NCBI RefSeq assembly: GCF_011604685.1
Contig: NZ_CP050063.1
Coordinates: 704,501 to 768,500, forward strand
DNA length: 64,000 bases
Direction: 5' to 3'
DNA from: Spirosoma aureum
Lineage (GTDB): Bacteria; Bacteroidota; Bacteroidia; Cytophagales; Spirosomataceae
Each line of letters starts with the position of its first letter. Position 1 is the stretch's first letter. Under the pieces are notes generated by a model that did not search any database, was not told the DNA's origin, and worked only from the letters and a program-made list of their open reading frames with translations. This document shows, in pieces, positions 17,969 through 27,001 of this stretch. The translations under genes and the position numbers were made by a program.

Positions 17969-19065
17969 AAGCGTTACGAGTTATCATTCCCCTGTTGCTA
18001 TTGATCGCGCTGTTTGTGTTTGCGGGTGTACTGCCGCGCATAAAGAACAGCCAGGAGCTGAAAGCTGCGGCCACTGAAGAACGAAATCGCGAACCGATTG
18101 TGAACGTTGTGTCGCTCAAACACTCGTCTGACACGACCGGTTTGACGTTGCCCGGCCAGATTCAGCCCTATCGTCAGACACCCCTTTATGCCCGAACCCA
18201 GGGTTTTTTGCGTCGCTGGTATGTCGATATCGGTGCGCAGGTAAAGCAAGGCCAGGTTCTGGCAACGATCGATGCGCCTGAACTTGATCAGGATATTGTC
18301 CGGGCCAAAGCCGACCAGCAACTGGCACAAACGAATCTGGAACGCTTACAGAGCGTTCAGTTGCCGGGCGCCGTTGCGAAGCAGGATGTCGATACCCGTC
18401 AGTCGGCGGTTGCTGTAGCACAGGCAACCCTGGGTCGCTTGCAGGCCCTGAAAGATTTACAGCAGGTGCGTGCTCCCTTTAGTGGTGTCATTACGGCTCG
18501 GACGGCTGAAAACGGAACACTGGTGTCGCCGGGATCAGGACAACCGCTTTTTACAATCTCCGAATTAGGTACGTTGCGGGTTTTCGTCGATGTGCCACAA
18601 ACCTATTATCAGTCTGTGAAGGTGGGCATGCCAGCAACGGTTGTCATACCAGAGTTGAAAAATCGAACATTTCTGGGAAAAGTTGTCCGAACATCGGGTA
18701 CGTTGCGCAGCGATTCGCGAACTTTGCTGGCTGAAGTCGCGATTCCGAATCCAAAGCAGGAATTACCATCGGGTTTATACAGTCAGGTACGATTTGATAT
18801 GATTGCAGCCAACTCGCCCGTTCTGATTCCGGCGAATGCGTTGCAGATGACCTCGGATGGCCCACGGGTTGTGGTTGTCGAGTCGGATCAGCGCGTACGA
18901 TTTGTGCCGATTACACTTGGTCGTGATTATGGAACAACGCTCGAAGCATCGAGTGGTCTGACGGGTCAGGAACGTGTCGTAACCAATCCTAATGATCGGC
19001 TCCGCGATGGCCAGAAGGTCCGCTTTCGCAAACCAGTTGCTGAAAAAACTGTAGCCCAACGATGA
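17965..19065 (+). CDS. RND efflux periplasmic adaptor (membrane fusion protein)
   Basis: A 366-aa HlyD/AcrA-type adaptor with an N-terminal signal anchor (IIPLLLLIALFVFAGVL), a lipoyl-like hairpin (GFLRRWYVDIGAQVKQGQVL ... APFSGVITARTAENGTLVSPG), a short coiled-coil hairpin between them (about 100-155), a beta-barrel domain (LRVFVDVPQTYYQSVKVG) and a membrane-proximal domain (GLTGQERVVTNPNDRLRDGQKV). It bridges the inner-membrane pump and the outer-membrane channel. Start and stop overlap the neighbours by 4 bases on both sides, indicating a single transcript with coupled translation. Confidence 0.95.
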   Translation: MKALRVIIPLLLLIALFVFAGVLPRIKNSQELKAAATEERNREPIVNVVSLKHSSDTTGLTLPGQIQPYRQTPLYARTQGFLRRWYVDIGAQVKQGQVLATIDAPELDQDIVRAKADQQLAQTNLERLQSVQLPGAVAKQDVDTRQSAVAVAQATLGRLQALKDLQQVRAPFSGVITARTAENGTLVSPGSGQPLFTISELGTLRVFVDVPQTYYQSVKVGMPATVVIPELKNRTFLGKVVRTSGTLRSDSRTLLAEVAIPNPKQELPSGLYSQVRFDMIAANSPVLIPANALQMTSDGPRVVVVESDQRVRFVPITLGRDYGTTLEASSGLTGQERVVTNPNDRLRDGQKVRFRKPVAEKTVAQR

Positions 19066-20558
19066 ATAAAAGTATAATGTATAGTTTTTTGCGGTCGGTA
19101 CTCCGATTTGTTGCCGTTGTCGCTCCGATTTATTGTTATACAGCAAAGGCTCAAACAACACCTCTTAATGCGCCGGGAGGGTCGGTAACCGTGCAACCGG
19201 GTTCGTCTCCAACGGGGTCGACGGGTACGGTTGCTCCTGCCATGTCTTCCATTGAGACACCAGATCCTAATGCGCCGGTGCCCGCCTTGACAATCAGTGG
19301 CTTCAAGCGGTTTGGCGATCCTATGCTTGAGTCGCTTATTCAACTGGGTTTGGATAATAGTCCGAATTTAAAGGCGGCTTTAAGTCGTTTGGAAGAGTCG
19401 CGGATTCGGGTTAAAGTGGCGCAATCATTTTTGTCGCCGTCTCTACGGAGTTCATTGCTCGCTACAACACAGAGCCTATCTGAACACCGCCCTCTTTCGG
19501 TTGCAACGGCGGCACCAGATCAGCTTCCTCGTTTTCAGTTGAATACGCTTCAGCTGCTACCGATCGATGCCAGCTATGAACTGGATTTATTTAAAAGGAT
19601 CCGAAGCAGCATTGCCGTCGCTGATTTGCAGGCGCAGGCCAGCGATGCCGATTTTCAGTCGTTCCGGCTCACGCTGGCTTCCGATATTGCCCGTACCTAC
19701 ATGCTTATTCGGGGAAACGATGCTGAACAGGCCGTTTTCCGCCGGAATATTCAGTCTCGTGATACAACACTGTCCATTATTCGTGAACGGTTTCGGGTTG
19801 GGCTGATCAATCAGATCGATGTGCAACGGGCCGAAACAGATTATGCGACCCTGCAAGTGACGCTTAAAGGGCTTGAGCGAGCACGTACTGAGCTGGTCAA
19901 TGGTCTTGCCCAATTGTGTGCTCAGGACCCTTCGCAGTTTTCTGTTCCGGCCGGAACGTTGCCAGCAACGGTGCCGACCTATCCATATGCGGCTGTTCAG
20001 GTTGATCAATTACAGCGCCGTCCGGACCTGTTGCAGTTTACACGTCAGAATCAGATTGCCGCTGCTCAGGTTACCCTTCAACAGGCCAGTACATTGCCAA
20101 GAGTAACCCTGGTTGGATCAGGCGGGGTGTTGTCGGGCCGACTTGGGCCGTGGTTTACACCCAGCAGTGCAACGTACATTGTTGGTATTAATGCATCGGT
20201 CCCGTTGTACGAAGGCCATCGGGCGCGTCAGAACATCCTGCTTTCCAAACAGCTCACGCAGACCAGCCAGCAGACCTATTTTCAGGCGTTGCAACTTGCG
20301 CAACGTGATGCCGAAACGGCTCTAGATAATTTAACCCTGTTACGTCAGCAAATAGATTTGCAGGGGCAAACACTAACCCTGGCCCGCCGAACAGAACAAT
20401 ACAACCGTGAATTATATGTTCGTGGACTGGCAACTTATCTGGAGGTTCTGGATGCGCAACGGACAATTTTAACGACTGAGCAGCAACTGGTCCAGCTTAG
20501 AAGCCAGGAAACGCAATATGCCGTAGCTCTACTAAGAGCCGTCGGCGGGGATTGGTAG
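19062..20558 (+). CDS. TolC-like outer-membrane efflux channel
   Basis: A 498-aa outer-membrane efflux protein: signal peptide ending near CYTAKAQ, a proline/glycine-rich region to about residue 70, then two repeats of long helices and beta strands of the OEP type. Typical stretches are SRLEESRIRVKVAQSFLSPS, SYELDLFKRIRSSIAVADLQ, FRVGLINQIDVQRAETDY and LYVRGLATYLEVLDAQRTIL. It would form the outer-membrane exit duct for the pump encoded upstream, to which it is coupled by a 4-base overlap. An 11-bp stem-loop with T-rich tail about 30 bases after the stop closes the operon. Confidence 0.95.
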   Translation: MNKSIMYSFLRSVLRFVAVVAPIYCYTAKAQTTPLNAPGGSVTVQPGSSPTGSTGTVAPAMSSIETPDPNAPVPALTISGFKRFGDPMLESLIQLGLDNSPNLKAALSRLEESRIRVKVAQSFLSPSLRSSLLATTQSLSEHRPLSVATAAPDQLPRFQLNTLQLLPIDASYELDLFKRIRSSIAVADLQAQASDADFQSFRLTLASDIARTYMLIRGNDAEQAVFRRNIQSRDTTLSIIRERFRVGLINQIDVQRAETDYATLQVTLKGLERARTELVNGLAQLCAQDPSQFSVPAGTLPATVPTYPYAAVQVDQLQRRPDLLQFTRQNQIAAAQVTLQQASTLPRVTLVGSGGVLSGRLGPWFTPSSATYIVGINASVPLYEGHRARQNILLSKQLTQTSQQTYFQALQLAQRDAETALDNLTLLRQQIDLQGQTLTLARRTEQYNRELYVRGLATYLEVLDAQRTILTTEQQLVQLRSQETQYAVALLRAVGGDW

Positions 20559-20585
20559 TTTAGGTATTTTTCATTTGAGTAACAT

Positions 20586-20635
20586 AAATAATCGAATAGA
20601 TGGCGGAGTTGGCTATTTGTTCGATTATTTTTGTT
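20586..20635 (+). terminator. Terminator of the efflux operon
   Basis: AAATAATCGAA (20586-20596) pairs perfectly with TTCGATTATTT (20620-20630), followed by TTGTT. It lies 28 bases after the stop of the TolC-like gene. Confidence 0.7.
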
Positions 20636-20751
20636 AGTCGGTTAGGCTATTACGTTTATCATTCCCTAAGAATCCTGAACTATTATGGCGTTTTTAGGTA
20701 AGATAGTAGCAACTTTACCACATTGTCCCTATTCTTTTACGAGCATTACCA

Positions 20752-21837
20752 ATGAATCATACGTATGTTATCATTATGGCAGGGGGCGTCGGAACGCGGT
20801 TTTGGCCCTTTAGCCGGACAAGTTATCCAAAGCAATTTCATGATGTTCTAGGCACTGGCCGAACACTTCTTCAACAAACTGCCGACCGTTTCAACGGTGT
20901 TTGCCCTCCCGAAAATATCTTCATCGTTACCAGTTCTTTATACAAGGATCTGTGCCAGCAACAACTGCCGCAGCTTACCGATGACCAGGTACTGTGTGAA
21001 CCCATTGCGCGCAATACGGCTCCCTGTATTGCCTATGCCTGTTATAAAATTGCCCAGCACGACCCGGAAGCGAACATCATAGTCGCTCCAGCCGACCATA
21101 TTATTCTGAAGGAGGAAGAGTTTCAGCGCACGATTCTTACCGCTCTGGAAGCCACAAAAAATCAGGATATTCTGGTAACGCTGGGCATCCAGCCGAGCCG
21201 CCCCGATACTGGATATGGTTATATTCAGTACATCCCGGAGCCGGATCAGGCAAACACAAAGCAACATCCATTGCGGGTAAAAACGTTTACTGAGAAACCG
21301 CATCTTGAACTGGCGCAACAATTTGTTGAAAGTGGCGAATTTGTCTGGAACGCCGGGATTTTCGTCTGGAATGTGCAGTCAATAATCAGCGCCTTCAAAA
21401 AGTATCTGCCCGAAGTTGCCGAGATTTTTGACGAAGGGAAAGAAGATTATTATACAGTAAGCGAGGCTGCTTTTATTGACAAAGCCTACTCATTGACGAA
21501 GAGCATTTCCATTGATAACGGTATCATGGAAAAAGCGGAGAACGTTTTTGTTGTGCTGAGCGACTTTGGCTGGTCGGATCTGGGTACCTGGAAATCATTG
21601 TATGAAGTATCGGACAAGAACGACGACTTCAATGTGATCGATGGCCATGTTTTACTGTACGACACCAAAAACTGCATCATTAAAACGCCTAAAGATCGGC
21701 TGGTAGCTATCAATGGGCTGGATGGGTTTATTGTAGCCGAATATGACAATGTGCTGATGATCTGCCGGAAAGAAGACGAGCAGAAAGTTAAAGCCTTTGT
21801 TGCCGACGCTAAAGAAAGAGGCACACATTTTGTATAG
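20752..21837 (+). CDS. manC: Mannose-1-phosphate guanylyltransferase
   Basis: Makes GDP-mannose from mannose 1-phosphate and GTP for glycan synthesis. The 361-aa protein has the nucleotidyltransferase signature GGVGTRFWPFSR followed by YPKQF near its N-terminus, EPIARNTAPCIAYA, APADHII, TGYGYIQ, TFTEKPHLE and FVWNAGIFVWNV, all in family order. It lacks the C-terminal phosphomannose isomerase domain of the bifunctional (480-aa) enzymes, so it is the single-function type common in Bacteroidota. It is a single gene here, with its own terminator, about 14 kb from the glycan cluster at 35-42 kb that it could feed. Confidence 0.96.
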   Translation: MNHTYVIIMAGGVGTRFWPFSRTSYPKQFHDVLGTGRTLLQQTADRFNGVCPPENIFIVTSSLYKDLCQQQLPQLTDDQVLCEPIARNTAPCIAYACYKIAQHDPEANIIVAPADHIILKEEEFQRTILTALEATKNQDILVTLGIQPSRPDTGYGYIQYIPEPDQANTKQHPLRVKTFTEKPHLELAQQFVESGEFVWNAGIFVWNVQSIISAFKKYLPEVAEIFDEGKEDYYTVSEAAFIDKAYSLTKSISIDNGIMEKAENVFVVLSDFGWSDLGTWKSLYEVSDKNDDFNVIDGHVLLYDTKNCIIKTPKDRLVAINGLDGFIVAEYDNVLMICRKEDEQKVKAFVADAKERGTHFV

Positions 21838-21849
21838 TTTTAGTATATG

Positions 21850-21891
21850 AGCCTGGCAGAGAGGTATGTATGGCCCTCTGCCAGGCTTTTG
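21850..21891 (+). terminator. Terminator of manC
   Basis: Perfect 12-bp stem AGCCTGGCAGAG (21850-21861) with CTCTGCCAGGCT (21876-21887), followed by TTT, starting 12 bases after the manC stop. Confidence 0.9.
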
Positions 21892-21970
21892 TAATGAATA
21901 CCAGACTGATAAACCCGTCAATCTGATAAAAACAATGTAGTCAGAGCAATCCTGAGGAAAATGCTTTCGT

Positions 21971-21978
21971 TAGTTTTG
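21971..21978 (+). promoter_or_regulatory. Bacteroidota -7 element
   Basis: TAGTTTTG, an exact TAnnTTTG match, 18 bases upstream of the GTG start at 21997. No -33 TTG at the usual distance. Confidence 0.45.
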
Positions 21979-21996
21979 CGAACTGCCAACTGACTT

Positions 21997-22533
21997 GTGA
22001 AAAAAATCTTCCTATCCTTCTCTGTTTGCCTGCTGGTAGTCGGTTTTCTGGCCGACTGTAAAGATCCCTATCAGGACTTTTCGCCCGGTGCGGGTGACCC
22101 GCGTATTACGGGTACCTGGCAGCTTTATGAGCGGCAGTTTCCTAAGGATTCACTACTGTATACGAGAAATTATACCTACGGCGTAATCATTGTCGATAAA
22201 CGCGAAGTGAAGGTAGTGCGCGATTCGACACTTACCTCCCGCGATACATTATTCTTTGCCCGTCGGAGATACGGAGCGGTTCCCGCTCAAACGCTCACCT
22301 TTGCCCCTGATGGAAAACTGACGGCCAGTGGTGATGAAATGAGTTACTATAATCCTATAAAACTCTATCGTGTTGATTCAACGGAACAGGACGGATTAGG
22401 GGTCAAGCTATATGTCAATACCAATCGGGCTAATCAGTACTTCCGCCAGGGTGTGCTGTTCAAGCAGGATACATTGCTATTGAGGCCAAAATGCGACGGC
22501 GACTGCTACCTCAAGTTTTTTCGAGTACGATAA
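21997..22533 (+). CDS. Hypothetical exported protein, possibly lipoprotein
   Basis: Starts at GTG 21997 (KKIFLSFSVCLLVVGFLADC). The hydrophobic N-terminus followed by a cysteine at residue 21 suggests a lipoprotein, although aspartate just before the cysteine is unusual for the lipobox. The 178-aa protein continues with ITGTWQLYERQFPKDSL, the strand-rich lipocalin-like beginning common in small Bacteroidota lipoproteins, and ends with a CDGDCYLKFFRVR segment containing a close cysteine pair. No catalytic motif is visible. A -7 element precedes it. It runs ahead of the class A beta-lactamase-like gene with a 69-bp gap. Confidence 0.75.
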   Translation: MKKIFLSFSVCLLVVGFLADCKDPYQDFSPGAGDPRITGTWQLYERQFPKDSLLYTRNYTYGVIIVDKREVKVVRDSTLTSRDTLFFARRRYGAVPAQTLTFAPDGKLTASGDEMSYYNPIKLYRVDSTEQDGLGVKLYVNTNRANQYFRQGVLFKQDTLLLRPKCDGDCYLKFFRVR

Positions 22534-22602
22534 AATCGCTGTTTTTCGCTTGATATGCCCCATATTTGGCTAAATTGGCTGACTATAAATCATATTGTAT
22601 AT

Positions 22603-23520
22603 ATGGCGCTTTTACCTTACCGGCCTATCGGGCTGACGGTTATTTTATTGTGTTTGTCGGGCTTGGGAGTAGTTGCTGTTTGCCAGTCCAGAGCAACAAA
22701 ACTCGATCAGTTGCGGCAGCAAATCAATCAGGAGCTGGCGAAGCAGAGTGGTGTCTTTGCCGTTGCTTTTAAAGACTTAGGTACGGGGCAAGAGCTGTTC
22801 ATTCGGGAACATGATGTCTTTCATGCCGCTAGTACCATGAAAACACCCGTCATGATTGAGGTGTATAAGCAAGTGGCCCAGAAACGGCTGTCGTTATCTG
22901 ACTCTATCCCCATAAAAACCGAGTTTAAAAGTATTGTCGATGGGAGTCCGTATAGCCTGAAGGCGCAGACGGATAGTGATACCAATATTTATAAGGAAGT
23001 TGGAACGAAACGGACGCTGGTGTCGCTGGTTTACGACATGATTATTCTGAGCAGCAACCTGGCGACAAACCTGGTTATTGAACAGGCAGATGCCCAAAAA
23101 GTAACGCAAACGATGCGTGAATTGGGGGCAAAAGACATACAGGTCCGGCGCGGTGTTGAAGATTCGAAAGCCTTTGAGCAGGGGCTTAACAACACAACAA
23201 CTGCTTACGATTTAATGGTGATTTTTGAGAAAATTGCTACCGGGCAGGCAGTCAATCCGGAAGCGTCAAAAGCAATGATTAACATATTGCTCGACCAGCG
23301 CTTTACGTCGAAAATCCCGGCCAAACTACCGAAAGAGGTCAAGGTTGCGCACAAGACTGGCTCCATCAAGGGCGTTTCCCACGACTCGGGCATTGTTTTC
23401 CTGCCCGATGGCCGCCAATATGTCCTGGTTCTTTTATCGAAAGATCTCAAAAACGATCAGGCGGCCGAAGATACCCTGGCAACGGTTTCGGAGTTGATTT
23501 ATCAATATGTGAAAGGGTAG
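22603..23520 (+). CDS. Class A beta-lactamase-like serine hydrolase
   Basis: From ATG 22603 (305 aa; an upstream in-frame ATG at 22555 is less likely) the protein has an N-terminal signal segment and the full class A motif set: S77-T-M-K80 (SxxK), S150-S-N152 at the SDN position, E192-Q-G-L-N196 (the omega-loop ExxLN with the general-base glutamate) and K251-T-G. Class A enzymes open the beta-lactam ring through an acyl-serine intermediate in the periplasm. The divergent SSN motif and generic flanks make it hard to predict spectrum, and a non-lactamase peptidase role is possible, though retention of the omega-loop Glu favours hydrolysis. Its 3' end faces that of the metallo-beta-lactamase gene with 5 bases between. 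Confidence 0.88.
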   Translation: MALLPYRPIGLTVILLCLSGLGVVAVCQSRATKLDQLRQQINQELAKQSGVFAVAFKDLGTGQELFIREHDVFHAASTMKTPVMIEVYKQVAQKRLSLSDSIPIKTEFKSIVDGSPYSLKAQTDSDTNIYKEVGTKRTLVSLVYDMIILSSNLATNLVIEQADAQKVTQTMRELGAKDIQVRRGVEDSKAFEQGLNNTTTAYDLMVIFEKIATGQAVNPEASKAMINILLDQRFTSKIPAKLPKEVKVAHKTGSIKGVSHDSGIVFLPDGRQYVLVLLSKDLKNDQAAEDTLATVSELIYQYVKG

Positions 23521-23525
23521 TTGTA

Positions 23526-24275
23526 TCAACCGCCTTTACGGTCCAATAGATTTATTGTACGCTGCAAGGCCGGATGACCGAATGGAATTGCGATCGACGT
23601 ATCGTTTGTTTTCCAGCTTTGATGCCCCGGAACGAGTAGGTCGATCTTGGGAAAGCGTTCGTGTACGCGACGGATTGTCGCAGGCCATTCGCTTAGATCG
23701 GCGTCGGCAATATTGCCTAATCCACTGGCTTCAACGCTTTTAACCAAACACCCCCCGAAGAGAAGTTTCTGTTTCGGTAACCACACGACGATATTATCGG
23801 GAGAATGGCCGGGGCCCGGAAAGTAGGTTTCAATTCGTACGCCACCTATGTACAGCGTGGTATCATTCGGTAAAATGGCGTCAGGGACCGGATGGTTTTT
23901 CGCTTTGGCCAGTCTGGCCGTTAAAGGTGTGCAAATCACTCTGGTACCTTGCCGCCGTAGCAGTTCTGTACCGGCCAGCCGATCATCATGAGCATGAGTA
24001 ATGATAGCTAATAAGACGGGTCGTTTCAGGTTGGTACTGATCCAGTCGAGAAGCTGGCGTGTCTGGAGCGTATCCCAGGGTGTATCGACCAGAACAACGC
24101 CTTTTTTCGTTTCAATGACCAAGCCATTTGACGGAAAAGGCTGGCCACTATACAGCATGTAGGACGTGTGAACGTAAATGGAGGGCTTGATCGATTCGAC
24201 CCGGAACTCTGGCGATTGAGCGAAGAGGGATTGTCCAATCAGGAAACTGATCAGCGCAAAACATAAATACCGCAT
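23526..24275 (-). CDS. Subclass B1 metallo-beta-lactamase
   Basis: A 249-aa protein with a signal peptide (ALISFLIGQSLFAQ). The zinc ligands of subclass B1 are all in place: H94-x-H96-x-D98 in THAHDDRLAG, H157 in GPGHSPDN, C176 in FGGCLVKS and H218 in VPGHQSW; DLSEWPATI after the cysteine is also B1-like. Such enzymes hydrolyse penicillins, cephalosporins and usually carbapenems in the periplasm using two zinc ions. The family is known as an intrinsic chromosomal trait in several Bacteroidota. It is the last gene of a minus-strand run (DinB, cyclase, this gene). No BlaI-type operator is seen upstream. Confidence 0.93.
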   Translation of the reverse strand: MRYLCFALISFLIGQSLFAQSPEFRVESIKPSIYVHTSYMLYSGQPFPSNGLVIETKKGVVLVDTPWDTLQTRQLLDWISTNLKRPVLLAIITHAHDDRLAGTELLRRQGTRVICTPLTARLAKAKNHPVPDAILPNDTTLYIGGVRIETYFPGPGHSPDNIVVWLPKQKLLFGGCLVKSVEASGLGNIADADLSEWPATIRRVHERFPKIDLLVPGHQSWKTNDTSIAIPFGHPALQRTINLLDRKGG

Positions 24276-24366
24276 AAGCGACGTAAGTTGATCTGGACTT
24301 TTCTATTGAACGTAAACCTAGCCAAAAACATAAGAATACAGGCGATAATACGAGCGATCGGTCGCG

Positions 24367-25251
24367 TCAGTTAAGCTTAGCCAGAGCCCGCACCGGAAAT
24401 GTACCGACGCCTTTAAATTTTGGCGGGGCAGCACTAAACGTAAAGCCGTCGGTTGGCAGCAACGATAAGTTACAGAGGTGCTCGACAATTAAAATGTCGG
24501 CACCCAGTAAAGTAGTATGTACTGGACGGCTTTTACCACGTGTATCGTCAATATTGTGTGAGTCAATACCAACCAGCTTTACACCACAATCACGCAGATA
24601 TGTAGCGGCCCCAGCCGTCAGGAATGGGTGGTTTTCGTAATAAGTTTCGGTATTCCAGAATTGATCCCAGCCGGTACGTATCAGAACGGCGCGATTTCTG
24701 ATTTCATAGTTTTGTAAATGGCTCTCTGTGACGGCCAACGTTTCGGTATAAGGAACATGAATAACGGTGCCATCTAAATCCGTAAACGCTTCCAGCCCCA
24801 CTTCTGATAGGTCTTTGCCCTGTTCATACCGATGAAAAGGACAATCTATATACGTACCGGTATTGGTAACCATCTCAATCTTGCCAATCTGAAATTCGGT
24901 ACCCGCTTCATAAAACTGCCGGGAGGTCTCACGGCTCAGGTAGTCGCAGATAATGGGGGCCGGAAGACCTTTGTAGGTGACAAGCCCGTCTTCGATGGTG
25001 TGGCTCAGATCGATCAACCGGCTTTGTTTCGCTTCACGAATGGAGGCTCTTTTGTGGGCTTCCGTCAGGATTTCTTTGTTGAGAATCTTGGCCTTGCCGA
25101 CCATCAATAGGCAGAGATCGGCAATGATATAGTCAATTAAAGCCTGCTCTGAAATGTCTTCGCCTTCAAGATCTAATCGAAAGTCTTCTCCCTTTAGGCT
25201 GCCACCATTGGTGAAATATAACTCAAAATCGAATTTGACCCGCTTTTGCAT
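24367..25251 (-). CDS. Cyclase-family (kynurenine formamidase-like) protein with altered metal motif
   Basis: A 294-aa protein. After an N-terminal extension of about 75 residues it enters the cyclase fold at RLIDLSHTIEDGLVTYKGLPAP. The family's metal motif HxGTHxDxPxH reads NTGTYIDCPFH here, so both histidines of the HxxxHxD triad are replaced (by Asn and Tyr) while Asp and the final His remain. Later family elements are kept (VLIRTGWDQFW, LVGIDSHNID, ADILIVEHLCNL). It may use a different metal site or another reaction; related Bacteroidota proteins may share the change. It sits between the DinB gene (50 bases upstream) and the metallo-beta-lactamase (91 bases downstream). Confidence 0.85.
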   Translation of the reverse strand: MQKRVKFDFELYFTNGGSLKGEDFRLDLEGEDISEQALIDYIIADLCLLMVGKAKILNKEILTEAHKRASIREAKQSRLIDLSHTIEDGLVTYKGLPAPIICDYLSRETSRQFYEAGTEFQIGKIEMVTNTGTYIDCPFHRYEQGKDLSEVGLEAFTDLDGTVIHVPYTETLAVTESHLQNYEIRNRAVLIRTGWDQFWNTETYYENHPFLTAGAATYLRDCGVKLVGIDSHNIDDTRGKSRPVHTTLLGADILIVEHLCNLSLLPTDGFTFSAAPPKFKGVGTFPVRALAKLN

Positions 25252-25301
25252 TTTGTGATTGATTTGGCCGACTGATAATAAATCAGGCGTTCTACGGTCT
25301 G

Positions 25302-25817
25302 CTAACTGAGCGTATTTGATTGCTCCACTCGATTGTTTTCGTTGAAAAAGAGAAACAGTTCTGTCACTACAGGCTGATACCCCAACATTCTGACCATGTT
25401 TGTGATTTGTCCCCGGTGGTAAGTGCCGTGGTTAACCACATGATTAATTGTTTGCCACAGCAGGAGCGCGTAGGTATCGCCTTTTTTCGTCGTAAACCGA
25501 ACGCTTCGTTCCAGTTGGTCTGGCAGGCATATTGAAAAATAGGACTCTATATCATCCTGAATTGGCTCCCAAATTGCCTGAATCTCTTCTACGGAGTTCG
25601 TGATCCAATGAGCAGGAAGCATAGCCAACGGCTCCCCTTGCCATCGTTTGAGCCAAAGCCAGTCTGATTCAAGTAAATGCCGAATGGTTAACTTTAGCGA
25701 AGGAAAACTGCCACCCAGTTCTTTCTCAAAATCAGGCTGAGGGAAATCCCGTAATTGAGCTAAAACACGTTGGTTTGACTGGATATTGTACTCAATTAAA
25801 CTTTTGTAGTGATCCAT
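25302..25817 (-). CDS. DinB-family protein
   Basis: A 171-aa four-helix-bundle protein of the DinB/YfiT type. The likely metal-binding histidines are in LTIRHLLESDWLWLKRW and in the C-terminal helix NHVVNHGTYHRGQITNMVRMLG, matching the H...HxxxH pattern of DinB. Members include thiol-dependent S-transferases (bacillithiol, mycothiol) but most have no assigned activity, and this one is assigned by fold only. It is followed after 50 bases by the cyclase-like gene and preceded by a hairpin that separates it from thiL. Confidence 0.9.
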   Translation of the reverse strand: MDHYKSLIEYNIQSNQRVLAQLRDFPQPDFEKELGGSFPSLKLTIRHLLESDWLWLKRWQGEPLAMLPAHWITNSVEEIQAIWEPIQDDIESYFSICLPDQLERSVRFTTKKGDTYALLLWQTINHVVNHGTYHRGQITNMVRMLGYQPVVTELFLFFNENNRVEQSNTLS

Positions 25818-25829
25818 ACTAGCCTGATA

Positions 25830-25866
25830 CTAAGAATCAGGCGCACCACTCAGGCGGTGCGCCTGA
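25830..25866 (-). terminator. Stem-loop after thiL
   Basis: An 11-bp perfect stem (TCAGGCGCACC at 25837-25847 with its complement at 25856-25866) begins 4 bases after the thiL stop and is followed on the minus strand by TTCTTAGT. Likely terminator of thiL. Confidence 0.65.
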
Positions 25867-25870
25867 CGTT

Positions 25871-26902
25871 TTATGACTTCGCTAAACTCTCCCAGCCTTG
25901 TGCACGAATGGGTGTCTGCTGGCCTGCTTTGGTCGCCAAAACAACCTGATCCGGATTGGCCGTTAGGTAGCCGATAGCCGTTATTCGGGCGTTGGTCGAC
26001 AATTTGTCAAACTCCTGTGGGCGTACTGTGAAGAGTAATTCATAATCCTCTCCACCATTCAGGGCAGCCGTGATCGGGCTGATTTTAAATTCATCAGCGG
26101 CTAAGTGCGTCTGATCATCAACCGGGATGTTTTCGTCAAAAATAACAGCACCTGTACCTGATTGTCGGCAGATGTGAAGCAACTCAGACGCCAATCCGTC
26201 CGAAATATCAATCATCGCCGTGGGGCGAATGCCCAGATCGCGAAGTTCATGAACAATGTCGGTGCGGGCATCGGGTCGGAGCTGACGCTGGATCAGATAC
26301 GACCGTTCTTCCGATAAATTGGGCTGCATGTTCGGATCGGCCAGGTAAACCTGCTTCTCTCGTTCCAGTAATTGAAGGCCTAGGTAAGCCGCTCCCAGAT
26401 CGCCGGTAACGCAGACTACATCATTAGGCTGAGCGGTATTCCGATAAGTAATCAGGTCTTTAGGGACTTTGCCCAGCACCGATATCGAAATAATCAGCCC
26501 CGACCGCGAGGCTGTTGTGTCGCCACCCACTAAATCGACATTATAGGCCTCACAAGCCATTCGAATGCCTTCGTATAATTCATCGACAGCTTCGACCGGA
26601 AACCGGCTGCTCAGCCCAATAGATACGGTAAGCTGAAGTGGCAGGCCATTCATCGCTGCAATGTCTGACACATTAACGGCTACGGCTTTATAGCCCAGGT
26701 GTTTTAATGGAACATACATGAGGTCGAAATGAATGCCCTCAACGAGCATATCGGTAGCCAGGAGGCCATAATCATCTCCCCAGTTAAAAACAGCCGCATC
26801 GTCGCCGATACCACGAACGGTATCAGCGTGTTTCGGAGCTGGCGTTGCCTGTCGGATACGTTCAATCAGGCCAAATTCGCCAATGGTATTAAGATCAGTC
26901 AT
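25871..26902 (-). CDS. thiL: Thiamine-monophosphate kinase
   Basis: Phosphorylates thiamine monophosphate with ATP to thiamine pyrophosphate, the last step of cofactor synthesis. The 343-aa protein starts with GEFGLIERIRQ and has the AIR-synthase/ThiL motifs RGIGDDAAVF (Mg/ATP-binding aspartates), LLATDMLVEGIHFD, AVAVNVSDIAAMNG, VGGDTTAS, TGDLGAAYLGL, MIDISDGLASEL and NGGEDYELLFTV. No other thiamine genes are near. It appears to be a single-gene unit with the hairpin at 25837. Confidence 0.97.
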   Translation of the reverse strand: MTDLNTIGEFGLIERIRQATPAPKHADTVRGIGDDAAVFNWGDDYGLLATDMLVEGIHFDLMYVPLKHLGYKAVAVNVSDIAAMNGLPLQLTVSIGLSSRFPVEAVDELYEGIRMACEAYNVDLVGGDTTASRSGLIISISVLGKVPKDLITYRNTAQPNDVVCVTGDLGAAYLGLQLLEREKQVYLADPNMQPNLSEERSYLIQRQLRPDARTDIVHELRDLGIRPTAMIDISDGLASELLHICRQSGTGAVIFDENIPVDDQTHLAADEFKISPITAALNGGEDYELLFTVRPQEFDKLSTNARITAIGYLTANPDQVVLATKAGQQTPIRAQGWESLAKS

Positions 26903-27001
26903 AATTGTAAGCAGTTAACAGCCAGCAAGTGATCGTAAAGAACTTTCGCCGGCAGCTATTGGTACGGGCCGCTGCCGGGGCTGCTAACGGATAATAGAAA
27001 A

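Noticed and set aside
22500..24366. Search for BlaI-type operators by the beta-lactamase genes
   Set aside because: No TACGAA-N4-TTCGTA dyad found around either gene, so BlaI control of them is not claimed.
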